Below, piece by piece: positions 1-7,003 of a stretch of DNA of 54,993 bases. The stretch comes from an uncultured Bacteroides sp. Lineage in GTDB: Bacteria; Bacteroidota; Bacteroidia; Bacteroidales; Bacteroidaceae. A model generated the notes under the pieces. The model did not search any database, was not told the DNA's origin, and worked only from the letters and a program-made list of their open reading frames with translations. A program made the position numbers and the translations under genes. The stretch lies in NCBI GenBank assembly GCA_900544075.1, contig UQTJ01000024.1, positions 1 to 54,993 on the forward strand, given 5' to 3'. Numbering within the stretch: position 1 is the stretch's first letter; each line of letters opens with the position of its first letter.

Positions 1-102
1 TGCTGCGATCAAGCCCTGGAGGATTCGAAGGGAGCTGGCCGTATGGGACTTACCCATGTTATGTCTTGCTTTCGAGTGAACCGTATCGTTGTTTCTCGAT
101 TG
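1..102 (-). ncRNA. ffs: Signal recognition particle RNA (4.5S-like), 5' part, cut by window edge
   Basis: On the minus strand the segment ends, at the window edge, in CCAGGGCUUGAUCGCAGCA. This lines up base for base in length with the SRP domain IV tip of E. coli 4.5S RNA (AGG...GGAA...AGCA): the AGG of the 5' side and the AGCA of the 3' side of the conserved internal loop are both present. Upstream there is a small hairpin, ATGGG-TAAGT-CCCAT, and a CUCCC stretch that should pair with the missing 3' half. The RNA would bind Ffh and target proteins to the membrane. A short open frame starting at 57 is better explained as chance within this RNA. The 3' half lies outside the window, so pairing of the outer stem cannot be tested. 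The apical loop is not the usual GGAA tetraloop. Confidence 0.72.
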
Positions 103-108
103 CGGGTG

Positions 109-138
109 CAAAGGTAGGTATTTTTTTTTAATATACAA
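109..138 (-). promoter_or_regulatory. Strong Bacteroidetes primary-sigma promoter for the SRP RNA
   Basis: Reading the minus strand, TTG (138-136), exactly 19 bases, then TACCTTTG (116-109). This is a full match to the TTG-N19-TAnnTTTG consensus of Bacteroidetes housekeeping promoters. The start of transcription is expected near position 102. Confidence 0.8.
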
Positions 139-221
139 GTATTCCTCAATAAAAAAATAAACTTTTTACCTCAAAAAGATGATTTTTCTCCGTTTTATAT
201 ACTTCCTATGCCGAAAAAACT

Positions 222-229
222 TACTTTTG
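222..229 (+). promoter_or_regulatory. -7 element for the DUF4199-like gene
   Basis: TACTTTTG matches TAnnTTTG; no good TTG lies 19 bases upstream. Transcription would start near 237, which leaves a 9-base leader to the ATG at 246 or 18 bases to the ATG at 255, so I favour the latter. Confidence 0.5.
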
Positions 230-254
230 CAGTATAATTACTATAATGATATAT

Positions 255-788
255 ATGGAAGATAAACCTAAGACACTACAAGAGCATGCAATGTATTTCG
301 GCACTATGATGGGAATATTCTGGATAATCAAATTCTCATTCCTGCCCATGGGCTTCAAAATACCACTTCTACAACTTCTATTCATATTCATGACCATGTT
401 TGTCCCAATATTGGGATACATATATATCCGCAAGTATAGAGAACGCTATTGCGGCGGAGAGTTGTCATTCATGCGCGGATGGGTATTCTCATTATATATG
501 TATTTCTTCGCAGCATTACTGACGGCTGCCGCACATTATGTTTACTTCAGATTTATAGACAACGGATATCTGATGGGAACATATCTGGAACAGATGGAAA
601 ATCTGAAGTCAACACTTACCGGCGATTTGGAAGCCTCCGTAGACCAGCTTATCCGGAATCTTGACATCATAGCTTCGATGTCGCCACTGCAACTTACACT
701 GCAATTAATATTCCAGAATATTTTTTACGGAGCAATTCTTTCGTTACCAACTGCCCTATTGGCCATGAGAAGAAAGAAAAACTCATAA
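255..788 (+). CDS. DUF4199-like integral membrane protein
   Basis: About 177 residues starting MEDKPKTLQEHA. Hydrophobic segments lie near residues 15-35, 38-57, 70-95 and 145-165, so probably four membrane helices. The central loop carries an acidic/polar stretch (MENLKSTLTGDLEASVDQLI). This pattern, and its place directly before a family 2 glycosyltransferase, match the DUF4199 membrane proteins of Bacteroidetes, whose job is unknown. The start at 255 is preferred because the in-frame ATG at 246 would leave almost no leader behind the predicted promoter. It is followed after 40 bases by the glycosyltransferase gene; the two are likely co-transcribed. Confidence 0.72.
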   Translation: MEDKPKTLQEHAMYFGTMMGIFWIIKFSFLPMGFKIPLLQLLFIFMTMFVPILGYIYIRKYRERYCGGELSFMRGWVFSLYMYFFAALLTAAAHYVYFRFIDNGYLMGTYLEQMENLKSTLTGDLEASVDQLIRNLDIIASMSPLQLTLQLIFQNIFYGAILSLPTALLAMRRKKNS

Positions 789-825
789 ACTCAAAAGCTT
801 AAAAAACTCATAAACTTAAAAACTC
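781..825. repeat. 8-bp phased ACT array at the stop codon of the DUF4199-like gene
   Basis: ACT or GCT trinucleotides recur at 781, 789, 797, 806, 814 and 822 (8-base steps with one 9-base step) in an A-rich background, giving an aaactcat/aaactta look. The array begins over the stop codon and runs to the start of the next gene. Same class as 51559 (8 bp) and 31206, 43697 and 46539 (7 bp). Confidence 0.6.
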
Positions 826-828
826 AAA

Positions 829-1779
829 ATGGATATATCAGTAGTAATACCTCTGTATAACGAAGAAGAATCATTACCTGAACTTCATGCGTGGATAGAA
901 AAAGTAATGAACGAACACGGCTTCAGCTACGAAATCATATTCGTAAACGATGGCAGTACCGACGGTTCGTGGAACGTGATAGAAAACCTGAGCAAGAAGC
1001 ATGCCAATATAAAAGGTATAAAGTTCCGCCGAAACTACGGGAAATCCCCTGCCCTGTTCTGTGGATTTGAGAAAGCGGAAGGCGATGTGGTAATAACAAT
1101 GGATGCCGACCTGCAGGACAGTCCGGACGAGATTCCGGAACTATACAGAATGATTACTGAAGACGGGTATGACCTTGTTTCAGGATGGAAACAGAAAAGA
1201 TACGACCCGCTCTCAAAGACCATACCGACAAAACTGTTCAATGCCACAGCCAGAAAAGTGTCAGGTATAAAAAATCTTCACGACTTTAACTGTGGCCTTA
1301 AGGCTTATCGCCGCGATGTAATAAAGAACATCGAAGTGTACGGCGAGATGCACCGCTACATACCATATTTGGCCAAGAATGCCGGTTTCTGCAAAATCGG
1401 CGAGAAAGTAGTGCATCATCAGGCAAGAAAATACGGCAAGACAAAGTTCGGAATAAACAGATTCGTCAATGGTTATCTTGACCTTATTACACTGTGGTTC
1501 CTGTCGAAATTCGGAGTCAAGCCTATGCACATCTTCGGATTCCTCGGTTCAATAATGTTCTTCCTCGGATTTATAGCCGTAATAGCCGTGGGAGCAATGA
1601 AGATATACAACATGCATGCCGGCAATCCGTACAGCCTCGTGACAGACAATCCGTATTTCTTCCTCGCACTTACTACAATGATATTGGGAACACAGCTCTT
1701 CATAGCCGGATTCCTTGGTGAACTTGTAGCCCGCAACTCGCAGGAAAGAAACAAATATCAAATAGAAAAAGAACTGTAA
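829..1779 (+). CDS. Glycosyltransferase family 2, polyprenyl-phosphate sugar transferase type (GtrB/DPM1-like)
   Basis: 316 residues. The N-terminal GT-A domain (about 1-220) opens with SVVIPLYNEEESLPEL and shows the nucleotide/metal motif DADLQD near 91-96, with VNDGSTDGS before it. Two membrane helices follow near 230-255 and 265-295, ending in a basic tail. This arrangement is typical of enzymes that move a sugar from a nucleotide donor onto undecaprenyl or dolichyl phosphate at the inner leaflet of the inner membrane. The sugar and its use (lipid or surface glycan modification) cannot be read from sequence. Only 8 bases separate its stop from the next gene, so it sits in one operon with the neighbours. 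Confidence 0.88.
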   Translation: MDISVVIPLYNEEESLPELHAWIEKVMNEHGFSYEIIFVNDGSTDGSWNVIENLSKKHANIKGIKFRRNYGKSPALFCGFEKAEGDVVITMDADLQDSPDEIPELYRMITEDGYDLVSGWKQKRYDPLSKTIPTKLFNATARKVSGIKNLHDFNCGLKAYRRDVIKNIEVYGEMHRYIPYLAKNAGFCKIGEKVVHHQARKYGKTKFGINRFVNGYLDLITLWFLSKFGVKPMHIFGFLGSIMFFLGFIAVIAVGAMKIYNMHAGNPYSLVTDNPYFFLALTTMILGTQLFIAGFLGELVARNSQERNKYQIEKEL

Positions 1780-1787
1780 TAACCAAA

Positions 1788-2336
1788 ATGAAAAAACTAC
1801 CTGCAATATTCATAGCAATAATCCTGCTTGCAACATTCTTTCTGAACAGTTGCGAAGGCGAAAGCTGTCCGCCCAATGCCCTGGCATATGCAAAGTTCAC
1901 GTTAGTCAACCAGCATGGCAAAGCGGTGGCACCAACTGTTCCGGCCAGCATTATAGGACAGATGACAGCCGATGTAACCGTTTATGACACTCTCGACAAC
2001 GGGCAGATAGTAGAAAGAATCGTGGAAGACTCAATAATAAGCGACACACTTATAAATAAGGAAAGCAATATGAGTACTTTCAAGGTTCCATTAAGTTATT
2101 CAAACGAAACAACATTAATAATAGACTTAAACGGAGAGCAACAGGATTACATCACTATCAAGCACAACAACATACCATACTTCATGAGTGTGGATTGCGG
2201 CACAATGATGTTCCACGAAGCTACGGAAGTGACACACAGCTACGGAATTGACTCCATAGAAATCATAAACCCAAACATAGACAATTATGAGAAAGAAAAC
2301 TTCAGGATATATTATACAGTGGCTGATACTCAGTAG
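1788..2336 (+). CDS. Lipoprotein of unknown function (DUF6452-like)
   Basis: 182 residues. MKKLPAIFIAIILLATFFLNSC is a lipoprotein signal with lipobox LNSC, so the mature protein begins at Cys22 and is anchored to a membrane facing the periplasm. The rest is beta-rich with no recognisable catalytic motif; a mid-protein YDTLDNGQIVERIVEDSIISDTL stretch is acidic. The pair formed with the next gene resembles the DUF6452/DUF6048 pair of Bacteroidetes; the family name is from memory and only moderately certain. Its last 50 bases overlap the following gene in another frame, which suggests translational coupling. Confidence 0.65.
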   Translation: MKKLPAIFIAIILLATFFLNSCEGESCPPNALAYAKFTLVNQHGKAVAPTVPASIIGQMTADVTVYDTLDNGQIVERIVEDSIISDTLINKESNMSTFKVPLSYSNETTLIIDLNGEQQDYITIKHNNIPYFMSVDCGTMMFHEATEVTHSYGIDSIEIINPNIDNYEKENFRIYYTVADTQ

Positions 2337-2994
2337 TCTGCTGATATGTCCGACGTATGTTTTCGCACAAAAGAAAAAAGACAAGGACAAAGAAAAGACA
2401 GAGAAAGTCAAACTATATCAGGGAACGACCATCGGAGTGGAAATTGCCGGATTGGGAAACTATGTCCTCGGCAGTGATATTCTGAGCAGCGACGTAATGC
2501 TTCAGGCCAATTTCCTTAACCGCTTCCTTCCAATAGTGGAAGTCGGCTACGGCAAGGTAAACACGCTGAGCGATGCTACCGACATTCGCTACAAGACTGC
2601 TGCTCCGTTTTTCAAGGTCGGAATGGATTACAACTTTTTCCACAACAAGCCTCACCTGCCGGGATTCCTGTTCGGAGGATTGAGATACGGATTCTCATCA
2701 TTCGTATATGATGTAGACGGTCCTACAATGACCGACCCCAACTATGGAGGACAGATACAGGTACCTTTCTCCTATCATGGGGTTAACACTACTGCTCACT
2801 GGCTGGAAATAGTAGGCGGAATGAAAGTAAAAATCTATAAAGGTTTCTGCATGGGCTGGAGCGTAAAATACAAAAGACGACTCAGCTACACCAAGCATGC
2901 CAATACCGAACCATGGTATATACCGGGCTACGGCGAAAATGCCGGAACAGCCTTCACCCTGTCATACCATCTGATGTATAATCTTCCGTTTTAA
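2287..2994 (+). CDS. Outer-membrane beta-barrel-like protein of unknown function (DUF6048-like)
   Basis: 235 residues with a cleavable signal (LLICPTYVFAQ, cut after VFA), then a Lys/Asp/Glu-rich segment KKKDKDKEKTEKVK, then alternating amphipathic strands with many aromatic residues (FGGLRYGFSSFVYDV, GWSVKYKRRLSY) and a final strand ending in NLPF. A C-terminal aromatic residue and this strand pattern are typical of small outer-membrane barrels. The gene starts inside the preceding lipoprotein gene, so the two products may act together at the outer membrane. No known function. Confidence 0.68.
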   Translation: MRKKTSGYIIQWLILSSLLICPTYVFAQKKKDKDKEKTEKVKLYQGTTIGVEIAGLGNYVLGSDILSSDVMLQANFLNRFLPIVEVGYGKVNTLSDATDIRYKTAAPFFKVGMDYNFFHNKPHLPGFLFGGLRYGFSSFVYDVDGPTMTDPNYGGQIQVPFSYHGVNTTAHWLEIVGGMKVKIYKGFCMGWSVKYKRRLSYTKHANTEPWYIPGYGENAGTAFTLSYHLMYNLPF

Positions 2995-3005
2995 TAACTC
3001 AAGAC

Positions 3006-3572
3006 ATGAGCATAATAGAAATATGGCTTTTAGCGATAAGCCTTGCAATTGACTGCTTCACGGTTTCAGTGGCAAGCGGTATAATCCTTCATAAGATAGA
3101 ATGGAAAACCTTCCTCAAGATGGGCTTTTTCTTCGGACTCTTCCAGGCCATGATGCCTTTCCTGGGATGGTTGGGCGCAAAAAGTTTCCACCACTACATC
3201 GAGGCCTACGACCACTGGATAGCATTCGGACTCCTTTCATTCCTTGGCGTAAGGATGATAAAGGAATACTTCAACGATGAAGAATCGGAAAGTTTCAATC
3301 CCCGAAAGCTGAAAGTAATACTCACCCTGGCCGTGGCTACAAGTATCGACGCACTTGCCGTGGGAATATCATTCGCATTCGCCGGATTCAAGACACTGAG
3401 TTCGCTCATGCATCCCCTCATAGCCATCGGAGTAGCATCGTTCGTAATCTCCGTAATAGGAAGTCTGACAGGAGTATTCTTCGGAAAACGATTCAATCTT
3501 AAGATGGAAATCTTCGGAGGACTTGTACTTATAGGCATCGGAGTAAAAATTCTTATCGAACATTTATCATAA
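3006..3572 (+). CDS. mntP: Manganese efflux pump MntP
   Basis: 188 residues made of two similar halves, six predicted membrane helices. The paired motifs AISLAIDCFTVSVASG (near 12-27) and ATSIDALAVGISFAF (near 111-125) carry the conserved membrane aspartates of the MntP (DUF204) family, and the length is the family norm. It exports Mn2+ across the inner membrane. No manganese riboswitch (yybP-ykoY type) can sit upstream, because only 11 bases separate it from the preceding gene; regulation must come from the operon. Confidence 0.92.
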   Translation: MSIIEIWLLAISLAIDCFTVSVASGIILHKIEWKTFLKMGFFFGLFQAMMPFLGWLGAKSFHHYIEAYDHWIAFGLLSFLGVRMIKEYFNDEESESFNPRKLKVILTLAVATSIDALAVGISFAFAGFKTLSSLMHPLIAIGVASFVISVIGSLTGVFFGKRFNLKMEIFGGLVLIGIGVKILIEHLS

Positions 3573-3586
3573 AAACATACACAATC

Positions 3587-4600
3587 ATGAACAATAAATC
3601 TTTAAAATGGCAAATACCGTTCCTCATTCTGCTTGTTGTAGGAACTGTTCTAATCCTTAAAAAACAGCCACCGTTCCACACCGACCAGGGACTTGTGTTC
3701 GGAACAATGTATAAAATCACTTACCAGCATAACGAAAATCTAAAAGCCGAAATAGAAGCCGCTCTGAAAGAAGTGGACAACTCCCTTTCGCCATTCAACA
3801 AGACTTCTGTTATCACAAAGATTAACAATAACACTGACATGACAGCAGACAGCCTTCTGACTGACGTTTTCATGTTGGCCAAAAGCATATCCGAAGAGAC
3901 GGACGGTGCTTTCGACATCACTGTTGCCCCGCTTGTCAATGCCTGGGGATTCGGCTTCGACAGTTCTACCAATGTGAGCCGTGAAACTATAGACTCGCTG
4001 CGCCGGTTCGTCGGTTTTGAAAAGATAGCACTGAAAGACGGCAAGATAGTGAAACAGGACAGCAGAACTATGCTCGACTGCAGCGCAATAGCCAAAGGCT
4101 ATGGAGTGGACCATGTGGCACGCCTGCTCGACAGTAAAGGAGTGGAAAACTATATGATAGATATAGGTGGCGAACTGGTTCTGAAAGGCAAGAACCCGAA
4201 AATGAATGTTTGGCGCATAGGTATAAACAAGCCGATAGACGATTCCCTGTCAGTAAACCAGGAACTGCAGACCGTGATAGAAATCACCAACGCCGGACTT
4301 GCCACTTCTGGCAATTACCGCAACTTCTATTACAAAGACGGCAAGAAATATGCCCACACCATCAATCCTCGTACAGGCTATCCTGTACAGCACAACATCC
4401 TGTCGTCAACAGTAGTGGCAAAGAACTGCGCCACAGCCGATGCCTATGCCACAGCATTCATGGTTCTCGGTCTTGACTCTGCCGTTGCTATCTGCAATGC
4501 CCATCCGGAAATTGATGCCTACTTCATCTATTCCGACGACAAGGATTCAACCCGCGTTTTCTATACAGACGGAATGAAAAGGTTTATCAGAAGCAAATAA
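3587..4600 (+). CDS. apbE: FAD:protein FMN transferase ApbE
   Basis: 337 residues with an N-terminal membrane helix (IPFLILLVVGTVLIL) instead of a lipobox, so it is probably anchored to the inner membrane facing the periplasm. ApbE signatures: VFGTMYKITY, LVNAWGFG, CSAIAKGYGVDHVARLL, YMIDIGGELVLKGKN, TINPRTGYPV and ADAYATAFMVLG. It transfers FMN from FAD to a Thr/Ser of target proteins such as NqrB/NqrC or RnfG, and fits a sodium-energised anaerobe (compare the sodium-pumping decarboxylase at 26-29 kb). Last gene of the rightward cluster: a phased repeat and a terminator follow. Confidence 0.93.
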   Translation: MNNKSLKWQIPFLILLVVGTVLILKKQPPFHTDQGLVFGTMYKITYQHNENLKAEIEAALKEVDNSLSPFNKTSVITKINNNTDMTADSLLTDVFMLAKSISEETDGAFDITVAPLVNAWGFGFDSSTNVSRETIDSLRRFVGFEKIALKDGKIVKQDSRTMLDCSAIAKGYGVDHVARLLDSKGVENYMIDIGGELVLKGKNPKMNVWRIGINKPIDDSLSVNQELQTVIEITNAGLATSGNYRNFYYKDGKKYAHTINPRTGYPVQHNILSSTVVAKNCATADAYATAFMVLGLDSAVAICNAHPEIDAYFIYSDDKDSTRVFYTDGMKRFIRSK

Positions 4601-4627
4601 AATCCAAAATTCTTCGACAGAGAAAGC

Positions 4628-4711
4628 GTAACACGTACGTGTTACGAGTGTAACACGAACGTGACGCGCGCGTGACACGAACGTGTTCCGCCCGTTACAC
4701 GTACGTGTCAC
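4628..4711. repeat. Four palindromes phased at exactly 22 bp, after apbE
   Basis: Units start at 4628, 4650, 4672 and 4694. Unit 1, GTAACACGTACGTGTTAC, is a perfect 18-bp palindrome; unit 4 (GTTACACGTACGTGTCAC) and the two shorter middle units are imperfect versions. Cut into 11-mers from 4628, eight consecutive blocks all begin with GT and most contain ACG, so the basic period is 11 bp. Begins 27 bases after the apbE stop. Confidence 0.85.
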
Positions 4712-4763
4712 GGTTTTCATAACGGTGCGTTTTTCATAAAAAGACTCGATTAATACTGAAATT

Positions 4764-4800
4764 AAACAATAAAAGCGGTGAACCACCGCTTTTATTGTTT
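4764..4800. terminator. Bidirectional intrinsic terminator between apbE and vapD
   Basis: A perfect 17-bp stem, AAACAATAAAAGCGGTG, with a 3-base loop AAC, then its exact complement ending in CTTTTATTGTTT. Symmetric A and T flanks let it serve both converging genes; it ends two bases from the vapD stop codon. Confidence 0.85.
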
Positions 4801-4801
4801 A

Positions 4802-5083
4802 TCAAACATTCTTTACTATATCAGTAAAGTTAGACCAATCATCTACCTTATACCCTCTGATATCCCTGACAGATTTTTTAAACCAATCAATCTTAGAAAG
4901 CAACATTACAGCTTTTACAAGAGCACTTAAATCATTTGTCCTCGTCATATAAGTACTACCTTGAATCCATTCAAAACCACTCTTCTTAAGAATTTCCTTT
5001 ATTTCATAATAAGCGTTATTGTATGGCTCACCATAATACAATTTAAGGTCTGAAATGACCATATCAAAGCTTAATGCGTACAT
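4802..5083 (-). CDS. vapD: VapD-family endoribonuclease toxin
   Basis: 93 residues, the usual VapD length. It starts MYALSFDMVISDLKLYYG (family pattern MYAIaFDl...), followed by AYYEIKEILKKSGFEWIQGSTY (family: GF.W.QGSvYf) and SALVKAVMLLSKIDWFKKSVRDIRGYKVDDW (family: WF..svkDIR). VapD has a Cas2-like ferredoxin fold and cuts RNA; the aspartate in the first strand (FD) is the expected active-site residue. It overlaps the upstream small gene by 13 bases, as toxin-antitoxin pairs do. The locus is AT-richer than apbE and gdhA on either side, consistent with acquisition, and it has its own promoter and terminator. Confidence 0.88.
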   Translation of the reverse strand: MYALSFDMVISDLKLYYGEPYNNAYYEIKEILKKSGFEWIQGSTYMTRTNDLSALVKAVMLLSKIDWFKKSVRDIRGYKVDDWSNFTDIVKNV

Positions 5084-5265
5084 AATTCATTAGTTTGCAA
5101 TTTAAACAGATACTCCTTACCAAAAAAGATTTCCCCATTCTCAGTTTTTGCAGATACTACAACACCGATAAACGAGTTATCTTCAACATCAATTACTGTA
5201 GCCGGTACCCATACAGTCAAGTTTGTTAAATCCGGTGAAATCAACACCTTATCTCCTGTTTTCAT
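5071..5265 (-). CDS. Small protein, putative antitoxin partner of VapD
   Basis: 64 residues from MKTGDKVLISPDLTNL. A longer reading frame reaches back to 5307, but the promoter element at 5305-5312 places the transcript start near 5297, so the ATG at 5265 is the first usable one. The sequence is mostly predicted beta strand with a small SH3-like look (TGDKVLI, ATVIDVEDNSFIGVVV, EYLFKL). No named family is recognised with certainty. The 13-base overlap with vapD and the order (small gene first) support an antitoxin role, as with vapX upstream of vapD in other bacteria; this is inference. Confidence 0.62.
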   Translation of the reverse strand: MKTGDKVLISPDLTNLTVWVPATVIDVEDNSFIGVVVSAKTENGEIFFGKEYLFKLQTNELCTH

Positions 5266-5304
5266 ATACCTTTTATTTAATTGAAACATAAAATACATTA
5301 ATCG

Positions 5305-5312
5305 CAAATATA
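5305..5312 (-). promoter_or_regulatory. -7 element for the vapD locus
   Basis: The minus strand reads TATATTTG, a TAnnTTTG match; no TTG is found at the ideal 19-base distance. It sets the transcript start near 5297 and so rules out the upstream in-frame ATGs. Confidence 0.55.
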
Positions 5313-5416
5313 AGGATAATAAATGAATAACTAAAACAAAAAGACAATCTCATTATATCACACATTAAACACACTTACTTTTTATCATTATTTTACACAA
5401 ATACACCCATAAAAAC

Positions 5417-5446
5417 TTGCATATAATATAGAATTTCATAACTTTG
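5417..5446 (+). promoter_or_regulatory. Consensus promoter of gdhA
   Basis: TTG (5417-5419), 19 bases, TAACTTTG (5439-5446): full consensus. The leader to the gdhA start is about 40 bases, with a TTTCATTTTGT stretch but no stable hairpin. Confidence 0.8.
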
Positions 5447-5492
5447 CAGATAACAAAACATTTCATTTTGTCAGACCTTAATATTTTGAATT

Positions 5493-6830
5493 ATGAATAT
5501 CAATCAAATCATGGCTTCACTGGAAGCTAAGCATCCCGGTGAATCAGAGTATCTGCAGGCAGTAAAAGAAGTATTGCTCTCTATTGAAGATGTTTATAAT
5601 CAACATCCCGAATTCGAAAAAGTATCATTGATAGAACGCCTGGTAGAACCGGACAGAATTATAACTTTCCGTGTACCTTGGGTAGACGATAAAGGCAAGG
5701 TACAGGTAAACATAGGTTACAGAGTACAGTTTAACAATGCTATAGGCCCTTACAAAGGCGGTATCCGCTTCCATGCATCAGTAAACCTCTCAATCCTGAA
5801 ATTCTTAGGATTCGAGCAGACATTCAAGAATGCACTCACTACCCTGCCAATGGGTGGCGGTAAAGGTGGCTCAGACTTCTCTCCTCGCGGAAAGAGCGAC
5901 GCTGAGATAATGCGTTTCTGTCAGGCATTTATGCTTGAGCTGTGGCGTCACGTAGGCCCGGATATGGACGTTCCGGCAGGCGATATCGGTGTAGGCGGCA
6001 GAGAAGTAGGCTATATGTTCGGAATGTACAAGAAACTGACTCACGAGTTTACCGGAACATTCACCGGCAAGGGACTTGAATTCGGCGGTTCCCTCATCCG
6101 TCCTGAAGCAACCGGCTTCGGAGGTCTGTACTTCGTGAAACATATGCTCGACAAGAAAGGCATAGATATAAAAGGTAAGACAGTTGCCATATCAGGCTTC
6201 GGTAACGTGGCATGGGGAGCTGCAACAAAGGCTACACAACTCGGCGCAAAAGTAGTGACAATTTCCGGACCAGACGGATATATTTACGACCCTGATGGAA
6301 TTAGCGGCGAAAAGATAGACTATATGCTTGAACTCCGTGCTTCCGGCAACGATATAGTAGAACCTTACGCAGAGAAATTCCCAGGTTCTAAGTTCGTTCC
6401 GGGACGTCGTCCATGGGAAGTTAAGGTAGATATTGCACTTCCTTGCGCAACTCAGAACGAATTAAATGGCGAAGATGCTGGAAATTTGATAAAAAATTCC
6501 GTACTTTGCGTCGGAGAAATTTCAAACATGGGTTGTACGCCTGAAGCGATAGATGCATTTATCGAAAATAAGATAACTTATGCCCCAGGAAAGGCTGTAA
6601 ATGCTGGAGGTGTTGCAACATCAGGTCTTGAAATGAGCCAGAACGCAATGCACATGAGCTGGAGCGCAGAAGAAGTGGACGAAAAACTCCATCAGATAAT
6701 GCACAATATCCATGAACAGTGCGTGAAGTATGGAACTGAAGCCGATGGATATGTGAATTATGTGAAAGGTGCCAATATAGCAGGATTCATGAAAGTGGCT
6801 CATGCGATGATGGCACAAGGTATAGTATAG
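5493..6830 (+). CDS. gdhA: Glutamate dehydrogenase (hexameric, NADP-type)
   Basis: 445 residues, standard length for hexameric GDH. Visible signatures are YKGGIRFHASVNLSILKFLGFEQ, PMGGGKGGSDF with the catalytic lysine region, DVPAGDIGVGGREVGYMFG, and the dinucleotide-binding loop GFGNVAWGA. It makes glutamate from 2-oxoglutarate and ammonium (or the reverse) in the cytoplasm and is the central ammonium-assimilation step in Bacteroides. Codons are biased towards GGT/CGT-type choices, fitting high expression from a consensus promoter. It is monocistronic: own promoter at 5417 and own terminator at 6897. Coenzyme choice (NADP or NAD) is inferred from the overall type only. Confidence 0.95.
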   Translation: MNINQIMASLEAKHPGESEYLQAVKEVLLSIEDVYNQHPEFEKVSLIERLVEPDRIITFRVPWVDDKGKVQVNIGYRVQFNNAIGPYKGGIRFHASVNLSILKFLGFEQTFKNALTTLPMGGGKGGSDFSPRGKSDAEIMRFCQAFMLELWRHVGPDMDVPAGDIGVGGREVGYMFGMYKKLTHEFTGTFTGKGLEFGGSLIRPEATGFGGLYFVKHMLDKKGIDIKGKTVAISGFGNVAWGAATKATQLGAKVVTISGPDGYIYDPDGISGEKIDYMLELRASGNDIVEPYAEKFPGSKFVPGRRPWEVKVDIALPCATQNELNGEDAGNLIKNSVLCVGEISNMGCTPEAIDAFIENKITYAPGKAVNAGGVATSGLEMSQNAMHMSWSAEEVDEKLHQIMHNIHEQCVKYGTEADGYVNYVKGANIAGFMKVAHAMMAQGIV

Positions 6831-6896
6831 AATTAAATCTTTTTTTTGATTTAAGATATCTCGTTTAGTTGTATTTGTATTTTGTATTGTAGCTTG

Positions 6897-6933
6897 CGCT
6901 GCCTGGCCTGTGAAGGTATGGCAGCGTTTTTTT
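6897..6933 (+). terminator. Intrinsic terminator after gdhA
   Basis: CGCTGCC (6897-6903) pairs with GGCAGCG (6920-6926) around a 16-base loop, followed directly by seven T. Confidence 0.85.
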
Positions 6934-7003
6934 ATGTTAAAAAAACGGACTTTTCGCATAACCATAGAGTTATATTACTCATTGATATAATATAAGGAGT
7001 AGA

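Noticed and set aside
1..57. Short minus-strand reading frame starting MGKSHTASSL
   Set aside because: It runs off the window and coincides with conserved SRP RNA bases (AGG...AGCA), which explain the sequence better than a peptide.
2900..3006. Manganese riboswitch before mntP
   Set aside because: Only 11 bases separate mntP from the previous coding region, and no yybP-ykoY-like fold is visible.
4628..4711. The regular repeats near vapD as a small CRISPR array
   Set aside because: The period is 22 bp with 4-6 base gaps, so there is no room for spacers; units are palindromes, no cas genes are present, and VapD only shares a fold with Cas2.
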